Positions 42,462 to 50,578 of a stretch of 64,000 nt of DNA are shown here, piece by piece. The stretch covers positions 2,728,001-2,792,000 of the forward strand of contig NZ_CP106855.1 in NCBI RefSeq assembly GCF_002209355.2, in the 5' to 3' direction. The notes under the pieces were generated by a model. That model made no database searches and was not told where the DNA came from. It saw only the letters and a list, made by a program, of their open reading frames with translations. The first letter of the stretch is position 1. Each line of letters opens with the position of its first letter. Made by a program: the position numbers and the translations under genes. Source of the DNA: Bdellovibrio sp. SKB1291214 (GTDB taxonomy: Bacteria > Bdellovibrionota > Bdellovibrionia > Bdellovibrionales > Bdellovibrionaceae).

Positions 42462-44200
42462 TAGCCGTACATATCACGATTTGTGCAATTCCAGATGTTC
42501 TTCATCTGATTGCCGCGAATTTTAAAAGTCTCTGCTGATAAGTAACATTCAGGGCGAGAGTTTAACAAGCGTTGCTTGTTGTTGCTCCAACAGTACCAGC
42601 GCATGTCATCGGCGTTTTCCGGATCAGGATTGCGATTTGCGAAGTAGTCACAGACGTCCGGAGACAGGTCCATTTTATTATCAGTCAAGCAGCCCCATTC
42701 TTTGCCAAGACTGTATTCGCTTCTGGATTCTGCATTAAACACGCAGGCTGGCAGTCCTGGAGCATTTAAAAGCGAGAATTTGTACTGGCTTAAGATATTG
42801 CGGGCACTGATGAAGATGCGAGCTCTTAAAAGTGGATCTGCTGTTCTGATTGTTACTTCCAAGAACTTCATATCTTCTTGGTTCCAGAATTTTCTCATTA
42901 TATACAATGCGATGGTTCTTTCGTGCTCTTTGTCTGGCATCGCGATTTTGCTAAGCAAAAAATCTCTCATATCGTTATTGATTTTATCATAACAGCTCAA
43001 GGATAACATAAAGTACGGAGATCGTTTTGTAAGATCCTGCAAGCGCATGAATGTCATGTTTTGAAAGCCTGGTTCTTCACGGATAATACCGCAGATCTGA
43101 CGAATCTTTGCGTAAGTCATGTTCTGATCATAGGCTTGGTCCAACAACATACGAACTTGCATATCGCGAGAAAATGAATCGATTATTCCCAAACTTGAAC
43201 TCACTCGCATCACATCATGTTGAATTGTAACTAGCTGGCTATTCTTGTTTTTAATCTTATTCAAAGACTGAGTGATAATATCTTTTGTGGTTTTATCGAT
43301 TTGCCCAGCGATGTTGTCGCCAAATGATAGCTGACTTGCCAAGGAATCAAAGTACGAGACGACTTTGTTTTCTTGAGCGATTTGTTTCACGGCCTGAATT
43401 TGAGTGTTTTTGTCATTGGAGCGAAGCGCGCAGTACAAGCCGCGAGCATCAGCCGGAACTGTTTTCGCTGGATTTGTTTCGCGGAAAGACTGCCCTGTGA
43501 AGGCCGCTTTGATTTTAGTATTTGGAGCGTCCGACAAACCTTCTAAGTGAGTGTTGTAATTCCCAACGCTTTTTAGATAACGATTCAAAATAGGAGCTGC
43601 ATATTTACCTAGGGGGCCTGTACTGAAGAATCCGTAAATTTTTGGGGTATTAGGGAAGATAGAGGCAAAGCGTTTTTCAAGGCTGAAGCCTTGTTGTGAA
43701 TAGCGAGACGCCACAACCTGCTCCGCAAGGTCTAAAGGAATACCGTCGTTCAATAAAACATTCGTATACTGTTCAATCGTGCGGTGATCAGGGCTTTGGG
43801 AGGCTAGGGTATTGCAACCCATCAGGAAGACTTCTTTAGGATTTTTCAAAATGCCTGGGCAAGAGTTATCACAGCTCGCTTTTTCCATTTGAGCCATGTC
43901 GATCGTTTGCGAAGTGCCTTCGCCAAAGAACAAACCGCCAAAGTGACCAGAGATCAGAAGCACATCACATTGAATGCCACTTTTACAAGCCTGTTGGAAC
44001 CAACGGGGGTCCTTGTTTTGAGGAACAAGTTCGATAAAGTTAAAACCCTGACTGGTTAAGTTCGCTGCGAAAGTGTTTAGTTCGTCACTGGAGTTTAAGG
44101 TCATGCTACAAAACGTTTTCGCCATCACGGGTTGCGAAGCGAAAAGGCCAAGGCCCAGAGCAAGTGCTATAATTTTAGAGAAGTAATGACCTGTCTTCAT
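42458..44200 (-). CDS. Secreted caspase/CHAT-like (clan CD) protease candidate
   Basis: 580 aa from ATG 44200, with a Sec signal peptide (about 1-27, 'LGLFASQPVMAK'). The first about 200 mature residues look like a clan CD peptidase: the strand-His-Gly block 'DVLLISGHFGGLFFGEGT' (His86), then 43 residues later the strand-Cys block 'EVFLMGCNTLASQ' (Cys129), the His/Cys dyad order of caspases and CHAT proteases. The remaining about 380 residues are helical and unrecognised. Six or more extra cysteines suit an exported disulfide protein. ATG 44200 was chosen because the signal peptide starts there; the frame extends to 44296. Confidence 0.65.
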   Translation of the reverse strand: MKTGHYFSKIIALALGLGLFASQPVMAKTFCSMTLNSSDELNTFAANLTSQGFNFIELVPQNKDPRWFQQACKSGIQCDVLLISGHFGGLFFGEGTSQTIDMAQMEKASCDNSCPGILKNPKEVFLMGCNTLASQSPDHRTIEQYTNVLLNDGIPLDLAEQVVASRYSQQGFSLEKRFASIFPNTPKIYGFFSTGPLGKYAAPILNRYLKSVGNYNTHLEGLSDAPNTKIKAAFTGQSFRETNPAKTVPADARGLYCALRSNDKNTQIQAVKQIAQENKVVSYFDSLASQLSFGDNIAGQIDKTTKDIITQSLNKIKNKNSQLVTIQHDVMRVSSSLGIIDSFSRDMQVRMLLDQAYDQNMTYAKIRQICGIIREEPGFQNMTFMRLQDLTKRSPYFMLSLSCYDKINNDMRDFLLSKIAMPDKEHERTIALYIMRKFWNQEDMKFLEVTIRTADPLLRARIFISARNILSQYKFSLLNAPGLPACVFNAESRSEYSLGKEWGCLTDNKMDLSPDVCDYFANRNPDPENADDMRWYCWSNNKQRLLNSRPECYLSAETFKIRGNQMKNIWNCTNRDMYGY

Positions 44201-44345
44201 AATCCACTTATACCCGATAGTTGTTCCACCGCTTACGTTGTTGCAAACTCGATGCTGATCCTGCGGGGAATAAGTTGGAATTGGCTGTATCTTCACTGTC
44301 TAGGATGCCCTTTATAGGCACCCTAAAATCTGTAATCCGTGACTT

Positions 44346-45086
44346 CTAATCAAGGGACTCATCATCCTCTAGGAAACGCCATTTGCCTTCGGGGAGTTTT
44401 CCTAGGCGGATGTTTCCGATGCGCACGCGTTTAAGGCCCGTGACCTTTAGGCCCACAGCCTCACACATGCGACGGATTTGGCGTTTCTTTCCTTCTTTAA
44501 GGACGAAACGTAATTGATCGTCATTGATCCATTCAACACCGGCAGGCTTCAGCTCCTTACCGTCTAAAGTCAAACCATGGCGTAGGAGCTTTAATTTATC
44601 GTCAGGCAAGTGACCTTGAACACGAACGATATATTCTTTCTCGAGCTTCGTTTCTTCGTTGATGATCTTTTTAGCGATTCGACCATCCTGTGTGAACAAT
44701 AACAACCCTTGAGAATCGATATCCAGGCGTCCTGCGACTGCGATCCCTTTCAGGTGTTCTGGTTTTAAGCGCTGCTTGGATTCACCGAATTGGTTCTCTG
44801 GTGTGATTAAACGAATAGCAGGGGTGTATTGAGGCTCTGGTTGCGCAGATACGTATCCCACTGGCTTATTCAAAAGAATTGTCGCCAGACGTTTTTGCTG
44901 CTTTAAGGCTTCCGCTTCCAAGGTGATCTTTACATCAGGATCTACTTTCGTTCCCAATTGATCGATTTTTTGACCATTCACCATCACCAATCCACGAGAG
45001 ATGTAATCATCAGCCTCACGGCGAGAGCAAATGCCTCTTTCAGCCATTAATTTCGACAGGCGTACTTTTTCTTTTTCTTCACTCAT
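44346..45086 (-). CDS. Pseudouridine synthase, RsuA/RluB/RluE/RluF family
   Basis: 246 aa. It has an N-terminal S4 RNA-binding domain ('[20 protein letters not shown]', about 8-70), then the synthase core with the catalytic Asp in '[17 protein letters not shown]' and the late '[20 protein letters not shown]' block. It converts a specific uridine in rRNA to pseudouridine; RluB- or RluF-type 23S sites are most likely, but the exact site cannot be told. ATG 45086 overlaps the queD stop (ATGA), which decides it over the frame to 45104. Confidence 0.9.
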   Translation of the reverse strand: MSEEKEKVRLSKLMAERGICSRREADDYISRGLVMVNGQKIDQLGTKVDPDVKITLEAEALKQQKRLATILLNKPVGYVSAQPEPQYTPAIRLITPENQFGESKQRLKPEHLKGIAVAGRLDIDSQGLLLFTQDGRIAKKIINEETKLEKEYIVRVQGHLPDDKLKLLRHGLTLDGKELKPAGVEWINDDQLRFVLKEGKKRQIRRMCEAVGLKVTGLKRVRIGNIRLGKLPEGKWRFLEDDESLD

Positions 45087-45472
45087 GGCTGAATCTCCGT
45101 CCAAAGGTCACTAGTTTCATACAATTTGATGTGGGCGATTTTATTCGCAGGCACATGCTCTTTTAATTTTTCCTGAAAATACAAAGCGATATTTTCAGTG
45201 GTGGGAATCTTAGTTTTAAACTCCGGGATCACAAAGTTTAAGTGCTCGTGATCTAAAACTGCCGTCAAACTTTTTAAAAGCGCTTTATACTCTTCAAGCT
45301 TTACTTGAAGCTCGCCTTCGGTCAGATGAAAACCTACTTCAAGTGTGTAATTATGCCCATGACCGTGTTCCGTAAAACATCTGCCGAAGTTCTTGAGGTT
45401 TTCCTCTGAACTCCATAAAGGCTGATGATAAAGATGCGCGCTGGAAAAGCCGCTTTTTAAAGTTAAAATCAT
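45083..45472 (-). CDS. queD: QueD-like 6-carboxytetrahydropterin synthase
   Basis: 129 aa of the PTPS/QueD family. Zinc-binding histidines are seen in 'GFSSAHLY' and in '[15 protein letters not shown]', with the catalytic Cys just before ('[14 protein letters not shown]'); 'LDHEHLN' and '[12 protein letters not shown]' follow. It makes the pterin precursor of queuosine (preQ0 pathway); a pyruvoyl-tetrahydropterin synthase role is the alternative. It overlaps genes on both sides by ATGA junctions. No queC or queE is in the window. Confidence 0.88.
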   Translation of the reverse strand: MILTLKSGFSSAHLYHQPLWSSEENLKNFGRCFTEHGHGHNYTLEVGFHLTEGELQVKLEEYKALLKSLTAVLDHEHLNFVIPEFKTKIPTTENIALYFQEKLKEHVPANKIAHIKLYETSDLWTEIQP

Positions 45473-46215
45473 GCGTTCGTAATTCCCCCGTCAATTGCTA
45501 AGGTAGCTCCTGTTGTCCAGCTGGACTCGGGGCTGCCAAGGAAGTAAATTGCTTTCGCAATTTCTTCTGCCGTCCCAATGCGACCCAGCGGCTGCATAGG
45601 ATTCATCGTAGCGATCGCTTCTTGGCGTTTTGATTCTTCTAAAGCATGGAAAGAGTGGATAGGAGTATCCACAATACCTGGTGCTACACAGTTCACACGA
45701 ATATTAAAAGCACCGCCTTCAAGGGAATTGCTTTGAGTCATGTTAATCATCGCAGCCTTCATCGCGGAATAAGCGGATGTTGCCGCTGTGGGTTTCAGTC
45801 CCAACGATGACGAAACGTTGATGATCGAACCGCCGCCATGTTGTTTAAAGTACGGGAAAAAGGCGCGAGTCAAGCGAACGGCACTCATTAAGTTAACTTC
45901 AAATTCTTTTTGCCACAGTTCATCCGAGCCTTCTTCGGTGGAGTGTACATCAAAGATTCCAGCGTTGTTGACCAAGACTTCAACTTTATGAATTGTTGTG
46001 GACGTGATTTCGCCGATGCGTTTGTTAAGGGCAGGGACGTCGGTTAGATCGCAACTCATCAATGAAGCGCCTGCGCGACATTGGACGGCGACCTCTGCCA
46101 AGCGATCCTTATTGCGGCCCATAAGGTAAACGAAGTAGCCGTTTCTGCCAAACTGAATAGCTGTCGCAGCTCCAATCCCTGAGGATGCACCTGTGATAAC
46201 GACCGCTTTTTTCAT
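45469..46215 (-). CDS. Short-chain dehydrogenase/reductase
   Basis: A 248-aa NAD(P)-dependent oxidoreductase of the classical SDR type: 'TGASSGIGAATAIQFG' (cofactor loop, about 6-21), 'VNNAGIF' (about 86), the Ser-Tyr-Lys catalytic set in 'INVSSSLGLKP' and 'SAYSAMKAA', and the C-terminal 'GATLAIDGGI'. The basic residue in 'MGRNKDR' after strand 2 suggests NADP preference. The substrate is unknown; it heads the queD-pseudouridine synthase unit but need not share their pathway. Confidence 0.9.
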   Translation of the reverse strand: MKKAVVITGASSGIGAATAIQFGRNGYFVYLMGRNKDRLAEVAVQCRAGASLMSCDLTDVPALNKRIGEITSTTIHKVEVLVNNAGIFDVHSTEEGSDELWQKEFEVNLMSAVRLTRAFFPYFKQHGGGSIINVSSSLGLKPTAATSAYSAMKAAMINMTQSNSLEGGAFNIRVNCVAPGIVDTPIHSFHALEESKRQEAIATMNPMQPLGRIGTAEEIAKAIYFLGSPESSWTTGATLAIDGGITNA

Positions 46216-46336
46216 AAAATCACCTCTGACTCAATTTTGGACTCATGCTAACAAAGGTCCTGTCCGATAGGAAGTCATGTCATTGCGCGAAGCTGCTACT
46301 ATCGGTTTAAAATACTTCATTTTCGGGACAGCTATC

Positions 46337-47545
46337 TTAGTGGCCTTTTACGGACATTTTTAGACTCACTCCAGGATTGTACTCTGAGTAGGCAATACTC
46401 TTAGCAAACGCTCTAAAGTAATCGTCATACATGTGGTAATAGCCATCGTCACCTGAGGCTGTACCCCAACTGTTTTTAATTTTCCATTTTAAGATCTTAC
46501 CTGTTTGTGGGTCACGCTCATATCCAACGATCTGCACGGCATGACCGCCATCGTTTTTGTCAAATTGCTCCCGCAAAGTACGCGTTAAAGGTTTTGCATA
46601 GGAGGGCGTATAGAATGCACGGATGGATAAAATGCCCGATGGTTTGTCGACATACTCCGCATGATGCTCATAAGCTAAGTAAACCATTTGCCCGCGATCA
46701 ATCAGTAGGGCTGCGGTCGCTTCCACCGTGTTTAAGTCGGTGTAAACCTTCGTGTCTGACTTGACTTGTTCTGCATATGGCATTCCTTTGCGATTTGCCA
46801 GAACAATCATTTGTTTTTGCGGACCTTCAAAGAACGAGAAATATTCCTTTGCAAATTCTTGTGGAGTCCATTGTTGACCTTTCCAATTAAATTTCGAAGG
46901 CAGTTCACCGACGAAATCATTGAACAAGGATCTAAGTTGTTCCTCGCCGTGCGCTAGGGCTTTTTGTTTTTCCTCCGGACTCTGCGCCTTTGCTACATAA
47001 GATTTGGTGCGTGCGATGATATTTTCAAAATACTCTTTCATCTTTTGCGCCGTCGGATTTTTATAAAACTCTGTCTTAGGGGTCCAAACGCTTTCGGGGA
47101 TCACGCCGAATTCCAAAATGCTGTCGCGAGAATTGAAGGGGCCCGCTCCCAAATCAATATCAGCCCGATTTACAGAGTCAGGGCTATTATCATTCATTTG
47201 CATCAATGAGCGAGTTAACAATTGCTTGGCGCTGAGATAATGGTTTGACAGAGGCATGACATCACCCGTGCGACGAGTGTAGGTCTTTTCAATAGAGGCA
47301 AGCCAGGAGTGCAAATGGCATGTACCAAGATTGCATTGGTTCTTTACTTCCACCTCTTGCGGAATTTCTTTGGTGTAGTGTGTGTTGTGTTTGAAGTCGG
47401 AGCGAAGTGAACCCCAGGGTGTTCCGGAGAACACATGTGCGCAAACCGGGGGCTGCGCATTTACGGCAGAGAGTTGACCATATGTTAGACATAGGAATAA
47501 CCCCAAAGCCGCCGTTAAATGATTTGCGCCCAATTTCCAATTCAT
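46337..47545 (-). CDS. Secreted papain-like cysteine protease (C1 family)
   Basis: 402 aa from ATG 47545, with a signal peptide (about 1-30, 'GLFLCLTYGQLSAVNAQP'). The papain set is complete: the oxyanion Gln and nucleophile Cys in 'VKNQCNLGTCHLHSW' with the usual six-residue spacing, His in 'DGGHAVQIVGYERD' and Asn in 'WKIKNSWGTASGDDGYYHM'. About 200 residues between Cys and His are longer than in papain and resemble the insertions of bacterial C1 proteases. It would act in the periplasm or prey. I chose ATG 47545 because the frame to 47665 overlaps the terminator at 47599. Confidence 0.85.
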   Translation of the reverse strand: MNWKLGANHLTAALGLFLCLTYGQLSAVNAQPPVCAHVFSGTPWGSLRSDFKHNTHYTKEIPQEVEVKNQCNLGTCHLHSWLASIEKTYTRRTGDVMPLSNHYLSAKQLLTRSLMQMNDNSPDSVNRADIDLGAGPFNSRDSILEFGVIPESVWTPKTEFYKNPTAQKMKEYFENIIARTKSYVAKAQSPEEKQKALAHGEEQLRSLFNDFVGELPSKFNWKGQQWTPQEFAKEYFSFFEGPQKQMIVLANRKGMPYAEQVKSDTKVYTDLNTVEATAALLIDRGQMVYLAYEHHAEYVDKPSGILSIRAFYTPSYAKPLTRTLREQFDKNDGGHAVQIVGYERDPQTGKILKWKIKNSWGTASGDDGYYHMYDDYFRAFAKSIAYSEYNPGVSLKMSVKGH

Positions 47546-47598
47546 GGGATTTTGAAAGAGCAAGGGCAGGGCCACCAGATTTGTATCAAATTGAGAAA

Positions 47599-47630
47599 TA
47601 AAAAAAAGCCAGGATGGGAGTCCTGGCTTT
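47599..47630 (-). terminator. Intrinsic terminator of the zinc-knuckle gene
   Basis: On the minus strand AAAGCCAGGA and TCCTGGCTTT form a 10-bp stem with a 6-base loop, followed by eight T. It lies about 70 bp after the stop of the gene at 47701 and just upstream of the papain-like gene. Confidence 0.9.
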
Positions 47631-47668
47631 AACGGATTTGGAATTCGAAATAGTAACGAGTTCAATAT

Positions 47669-47688
47669 ACTCCGACGGAGATCGGAGT
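47669..47688 (-). other. Second hairpin downstream of the zinc-knuckle gene
   Basis: ACTCCGA/TCGGAGT 7-bp stem with a 6-base loop, 13 bp after the stop codon and without a T run. It may protect the 3' end of the mRNA ahead of the real terminator at 47599-47630. Confidence 0.5.
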
Positions 47689-47700
47689 TTAAAAAATAAA

Positions 47701-47919
47701 TTAAGCGGCTTTACGAGCTACGAACTGGTAGTACTTCTTATCGAAGTCTGCAGCTTTCGCGCCTTCTTTAGTAATCAAACCTTCTTTGAACCACATGAAG
47801 TGTTCAGCGCAGAAGCTAGCTTTTTCAGCTTTCTTTTTGCAGCCTTCGCCGCAGCATTTTTCAGCAGCAAGAGATACTACGTTATTTGGAATTTGTTTTT
47901 CAAACTTTTTGTCAGCCAT
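47701..47919 (-). CDS. Small Cys/His-rich protein, probable zinc knuckle
   Basis: 72 aa, cytoplasmic. 'KCCGEGCKKKAEKASFCAEH' gives four Cys and one His within 20 residues, enough for one zinc site, followed by an aromatic segment 'FMWFKEGL' and a basic tail. I start at ATG 47919 (MADKKFEK) after GGGGG; the frame to 48036 has no supporting start. Two hairpins follow the stop. The function is unknown; a small regulatory or ribosome-associated zinc protein is possible. Confidence 0.72.
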   Translation of the reverse strand: MADKKFEKQIPNNVVSLAAEKCCGEGCKKKAEKASFCAEHFMWFKEGLITKEGAKAADFDKKYYQFVARKAA

Positions 47920-48113
47920 CTGAGTGACCCCCGTTGTAAATCTTAAGCTGGTTAAATGTCTTAAGACATAGTGCTTATCGGCGTTGGTCTTATCGACTTG
48001 AGTCGACCTAGAAGAAAGTTCTAATTTCTGGACCATGGTATTACGTGATCTCAGAATGAGACGCTGAAATACGATGAGAAACAGCTGGCGAATATTTTGC
48101 TAAGTCATAAAGT

Positions 48114-49310
48114 ATGAAGTGGTTTTCGCTCATCATCTCTATCTTAATGGCATTGCCTGCATTTGCTGACCTAGAACGTTGGCAAAAATGGGAAGTCGAG
48201 CGCAATGACTTACAGTCAAACGAACAACTCTATCATAAGCTTCCTAATATTCAGGAATTAAAGGCGTATCAAACTAAGACACTTTATATGGTGGAAGTTG
48301 AACCTCGATTTGTGGATTTTATTCATGCTCCCGGTTTGGAGGGAGTTCCCAATGAGCTTAGATCTGCTGATGGCAAAATTAAATTTTTCATTCACCCATC
48401 ATCCTTGCATCTTTTCAATGAGCTCATTTCCCACGGAAAGCTTACTAAGGTTGAAGCAAAGCCAACTACTTCCCCACGAACGTTTTTTGTGAGCGATCTG
48501 CTGGTGAAAGTTTCGTTGTCAGATAAAATCAACGGCGCGATCCGAACCGTATACCCTCTGCAAATGCAACGAGCAACCGCCGTCAGTTCTGAATTATCAA
48601 AAATTCCAGAGGCACTTCAAAAAGAGCACTCTTTTGGTTTTTTACAAGAGCCTTTAGGTGTTTTCGATAAAACACCCAACAGTCCCTTTGGCTTTTTAAT
48701 TAGAAAAATCCCCCAAGATATTAAAAACGGACAAAACACGTTGGTACCCCTGTTGTCCTATGTCGCTAAAAACCAAGGCGAATCACTGTTAGAGCAAGAT
48801 GCAAAATCTCAAGGGAAGTCTTCCTTAGAGATTGTTGAAAAATCCCTGATACCCGCTCTGACAAAGAGCTACGCTTTCGCCGTATCAGAAGGTGTCGTGA
48901 TCGAGGCTCATCAACAAAATACTTTGTTAGAACTTGATTCCAAAGGTCAGTTCACCGGACGAGTTTTTTATCGAGATCTGGATGGCGCAAGAATTGACTT
49001 TGAATTAAGAAAAAAGATGGGGCTATCAACTGATCTTTTAAAGTTACAAGATAGTGGATGGATCTTTGACTTAGAAAACTTGCAGAAAATCCGTGAAACA
49101 ACAACCGTTCCGAAAGGTCGTCCTGAAATATGGTCGCCCGTTGCCGAGAAAGCGTTTCAAATGTATCTATTAGGATCTTCGGTGTATTTGCTTAAAAAAG
49201 CCGTCGAAAGCCAAAAAGGCTATTCGCCATTTAAAATAGATAAGATCATTGATGAGGAGCTTCAAAGAATTCCTCATTCTGTAAACAGTTGTCGATCCGT
49301 ATTTCGTTAA
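48114..49310 (+). CDS. Secreted protein with IucA/IucC-like core
   Basis: 398 aa with a Sec signal peptide (about 1-18, 'LIISILMALPAFADL'). Parts of the body match the pattern of NIS siderophore synthetases: 'FFIHPSSLHLF' (about 90), 'SPRTFFVSDLLVKVSLSDKI' followed by 'RTV' (about 123-145), 'VVIEAHQQNTLLEL' (about 263) and 'YRDLDGARI' (about 288). These correspond to the ATP and substrate blocks of IucA/IucC. Cytosolic relatives are about 580-620 residues and lack a signal peptide, so this is short and exported. It may be a relative that lost synthetase activity. It stands alone. Confidence 0.65.
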   Translation: MKWFSLIISILMALPAFADLERWQKWEVERNDLQSNEQLYHKLPNIQELKAYQTKTLYMVEVEPRFVDFIHAPGLEGVPNELRSADGKIKFFIHPSSLHLFNELISHGKLTKVEAKPTTSPRTFFVSDLLVKVSLSDKINGAIRTVYPLQMQRATAVSSELSKIPEALQKEHSFGFLQEPLGVFDKTPNSPFGFLIRKIPQDIKNGQNTLVPLLSYVAKNQGESLLEQDAKSQGKSSLEIVEKSLIPALTKSYAFAVSEGVVIEAHQQNTLLELDSKGQFTGRVFYRDLDGARIDFELRKKMGLSTDLLKLQDSGWIFDLENLQKIRETTTVPKGRPEIWSPVAEKAFQMYLLGSSVYLLKKAVESQKGYSPFKIDKIIDEELQRIPHSVNSCRSVFR

Positions 49311-49335
49311 AGAAGCATAATGCATCAGCGCGCTA

Positions 49336-49352
49336 CTCCGGCACTGCCGGAG
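49336..49352. terminator. Tight GC-rich hairpin between convergent genes
   Basis: Perfect CTCCGGC/GCCGGAG stem with loop ACT in the 51-bp gap between two convergent stops, with no T run. Same stem as at 10953-10969. Confidence 0.5.
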
Positions 49353-49361
49353 GGTGTAAAG

Positions 49362-50567
49362 CTAAATGAGTTGCATAAACGCAAAGTGATCCACTGGTTT
49401 GGAAAACAAATACCCTTGGCCATACTGCGCACCCAAAGTTTCAATAACCAGGGCTTCGTCTTGGTGTTCGATACCTTCTGCGATAATTTCAAAAGACAAT
49501 TCACGAGCCAAATAAATAATACCACTGACGACGGCTTTAGATTTTGGATCACTTAAAACTTTCATCACGAAGGATCGATCGATTTTAAGATAGGTGATCG
49601 GCATTTGAGTTAAATACTGCAAGCTTGAAAATCCCGTACCGAAATCATCGATAGAAATCGCGTAGCCATGTTGACGGCATTTATGAAGAGTTTCCAGGGC
49701 CAGAACCCCATCCATCATCACACGCTCTGTCACTTCCAGTTTGATGTTCTTAGCATCCAATCCTTGTTTTTCACGAAGATCTTCCAAGTTCTCAAGAAAG
49801 TCTGAGTGAGTAAACTGACGTCCCGAGATATTGATACTCATCATGAACTCATCAGCTTCTTTGATTTTACCCTTAGCCTTCAGATGCTCTTGGATAATTT
49901 TAAGTTCTTTCAAAGCCGCATTGATAATCCAGTGGCCGATAGGGATCACCATGGAAGAGTTTTCGATCACATCGATAAAAACATTCGGGGCGATTAAGCC
50001 GCGAGTGGGACTTTTCCAGCGAAGCAAAGCTTCACAGCCTTTTATTTTTCGAGTTTTAAGTTCAACGATGGGTTGAAAGAACAATTCAAATTCTTTGTTT
50101 TGAAAGGCTTGGAATATTTCGTTTTCCAATTTGATCTGTTGAAGTGCATCAGCAGCGCCTTCATCGCTTCCCATCATGCTTTCAATCTGCATGTCGGCAA
50201 TTTTTAGTCCGCTGTTTAAATTGGCAGTGGTGTTACGACGAAGTCTTTTTAATAAAACACGCATGAGCAATTGCACGACAGTGTCGGCCATTGAAATACG
50301 CTCTAAAAGCTGCTGTTTAGTAACGATACTTAAACGGACATCTTCAAGGGCTCTAACGGAAGCGGAGCGATCTTGGTTGTCGATCAGTGACATCTCGCCG
50401 AAAATTTCTCCTTCGCCCAAAATAGAAATCGGAATTTCATCTTGATCTTTGGAAAGGTAAACAAGTACACGACCTTTTTCGATGATGTAAGCGCAGTCGC
50501 CTGCGTCGCCCTCATTAAAAACGACCTGATCTTTCAGAATATCAACTGATTGAGGTAACAATGTCAT
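49362..50567 (-). CDS. cNMP-binding / EAL c-di-GMP phosphodiesterase (Bd1971-like)
   Basis: 401 aa. The N-terminal cyclic-nucleotide-binding domain (about 1-110) has 'GDAGDCAYIIEKGRVLVYL' and the phosphate cassette 'GEGEIFGEMSLIDNQDRSAS'. The C-terminal EAL domain (about 150-400) keeps the catalytic set: 'CEALLRW', 'NISGRQF', 'EVTERVMM', 'SIDDFGTGFSSL', 'LKIDRSFV', 'IAEGIE' and 'QGYLFSKP'. The layout equals that of Bd1971 of B. bacteriovorus, a cAMP-stimulated c-di-GMP phosphodiesterase. ATG 50567 lies 12 bases after the solute-binding gene stop, so the two are probably co-transcribed. Confidence 0.9.
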   Translation of the reverse strand: MTLLPQSVDILKDQVVFNEGDAGDCAYIIEKGRVLVYLSKDQDEIPISILGEGEIFGEMSLIDNQDRSASVRALEDVRLSIVTKQQLLERISMADTVVQLLMRVLLKRLRRNTTANLNSGLKIADMQIESMMGSDEGAADALQQIKLENEIFQAFQNKEFELFFQPIVELKTRKIKGCEALLRWKSPTRGLIAPNVFIDVIENSSMVIPIGHWIINAALKELKIIQEHLKAKGKIKEADEFMMSINISGRQFTHSDFLENLEDLREKQGLDAKNIKLEVTERVMMDGVLALETLHKCRQHGYAISIDDFGTGFSSLQYLTQMPITYLKIDRSFVMKVLSDPKSKAVVSGIIYLARELSFEIIAEGIEHQDEALVIETLGAQYGQGYLFSKPVDHFAFMQLI

Positions 50568-50578
50568 ATGGATACATA

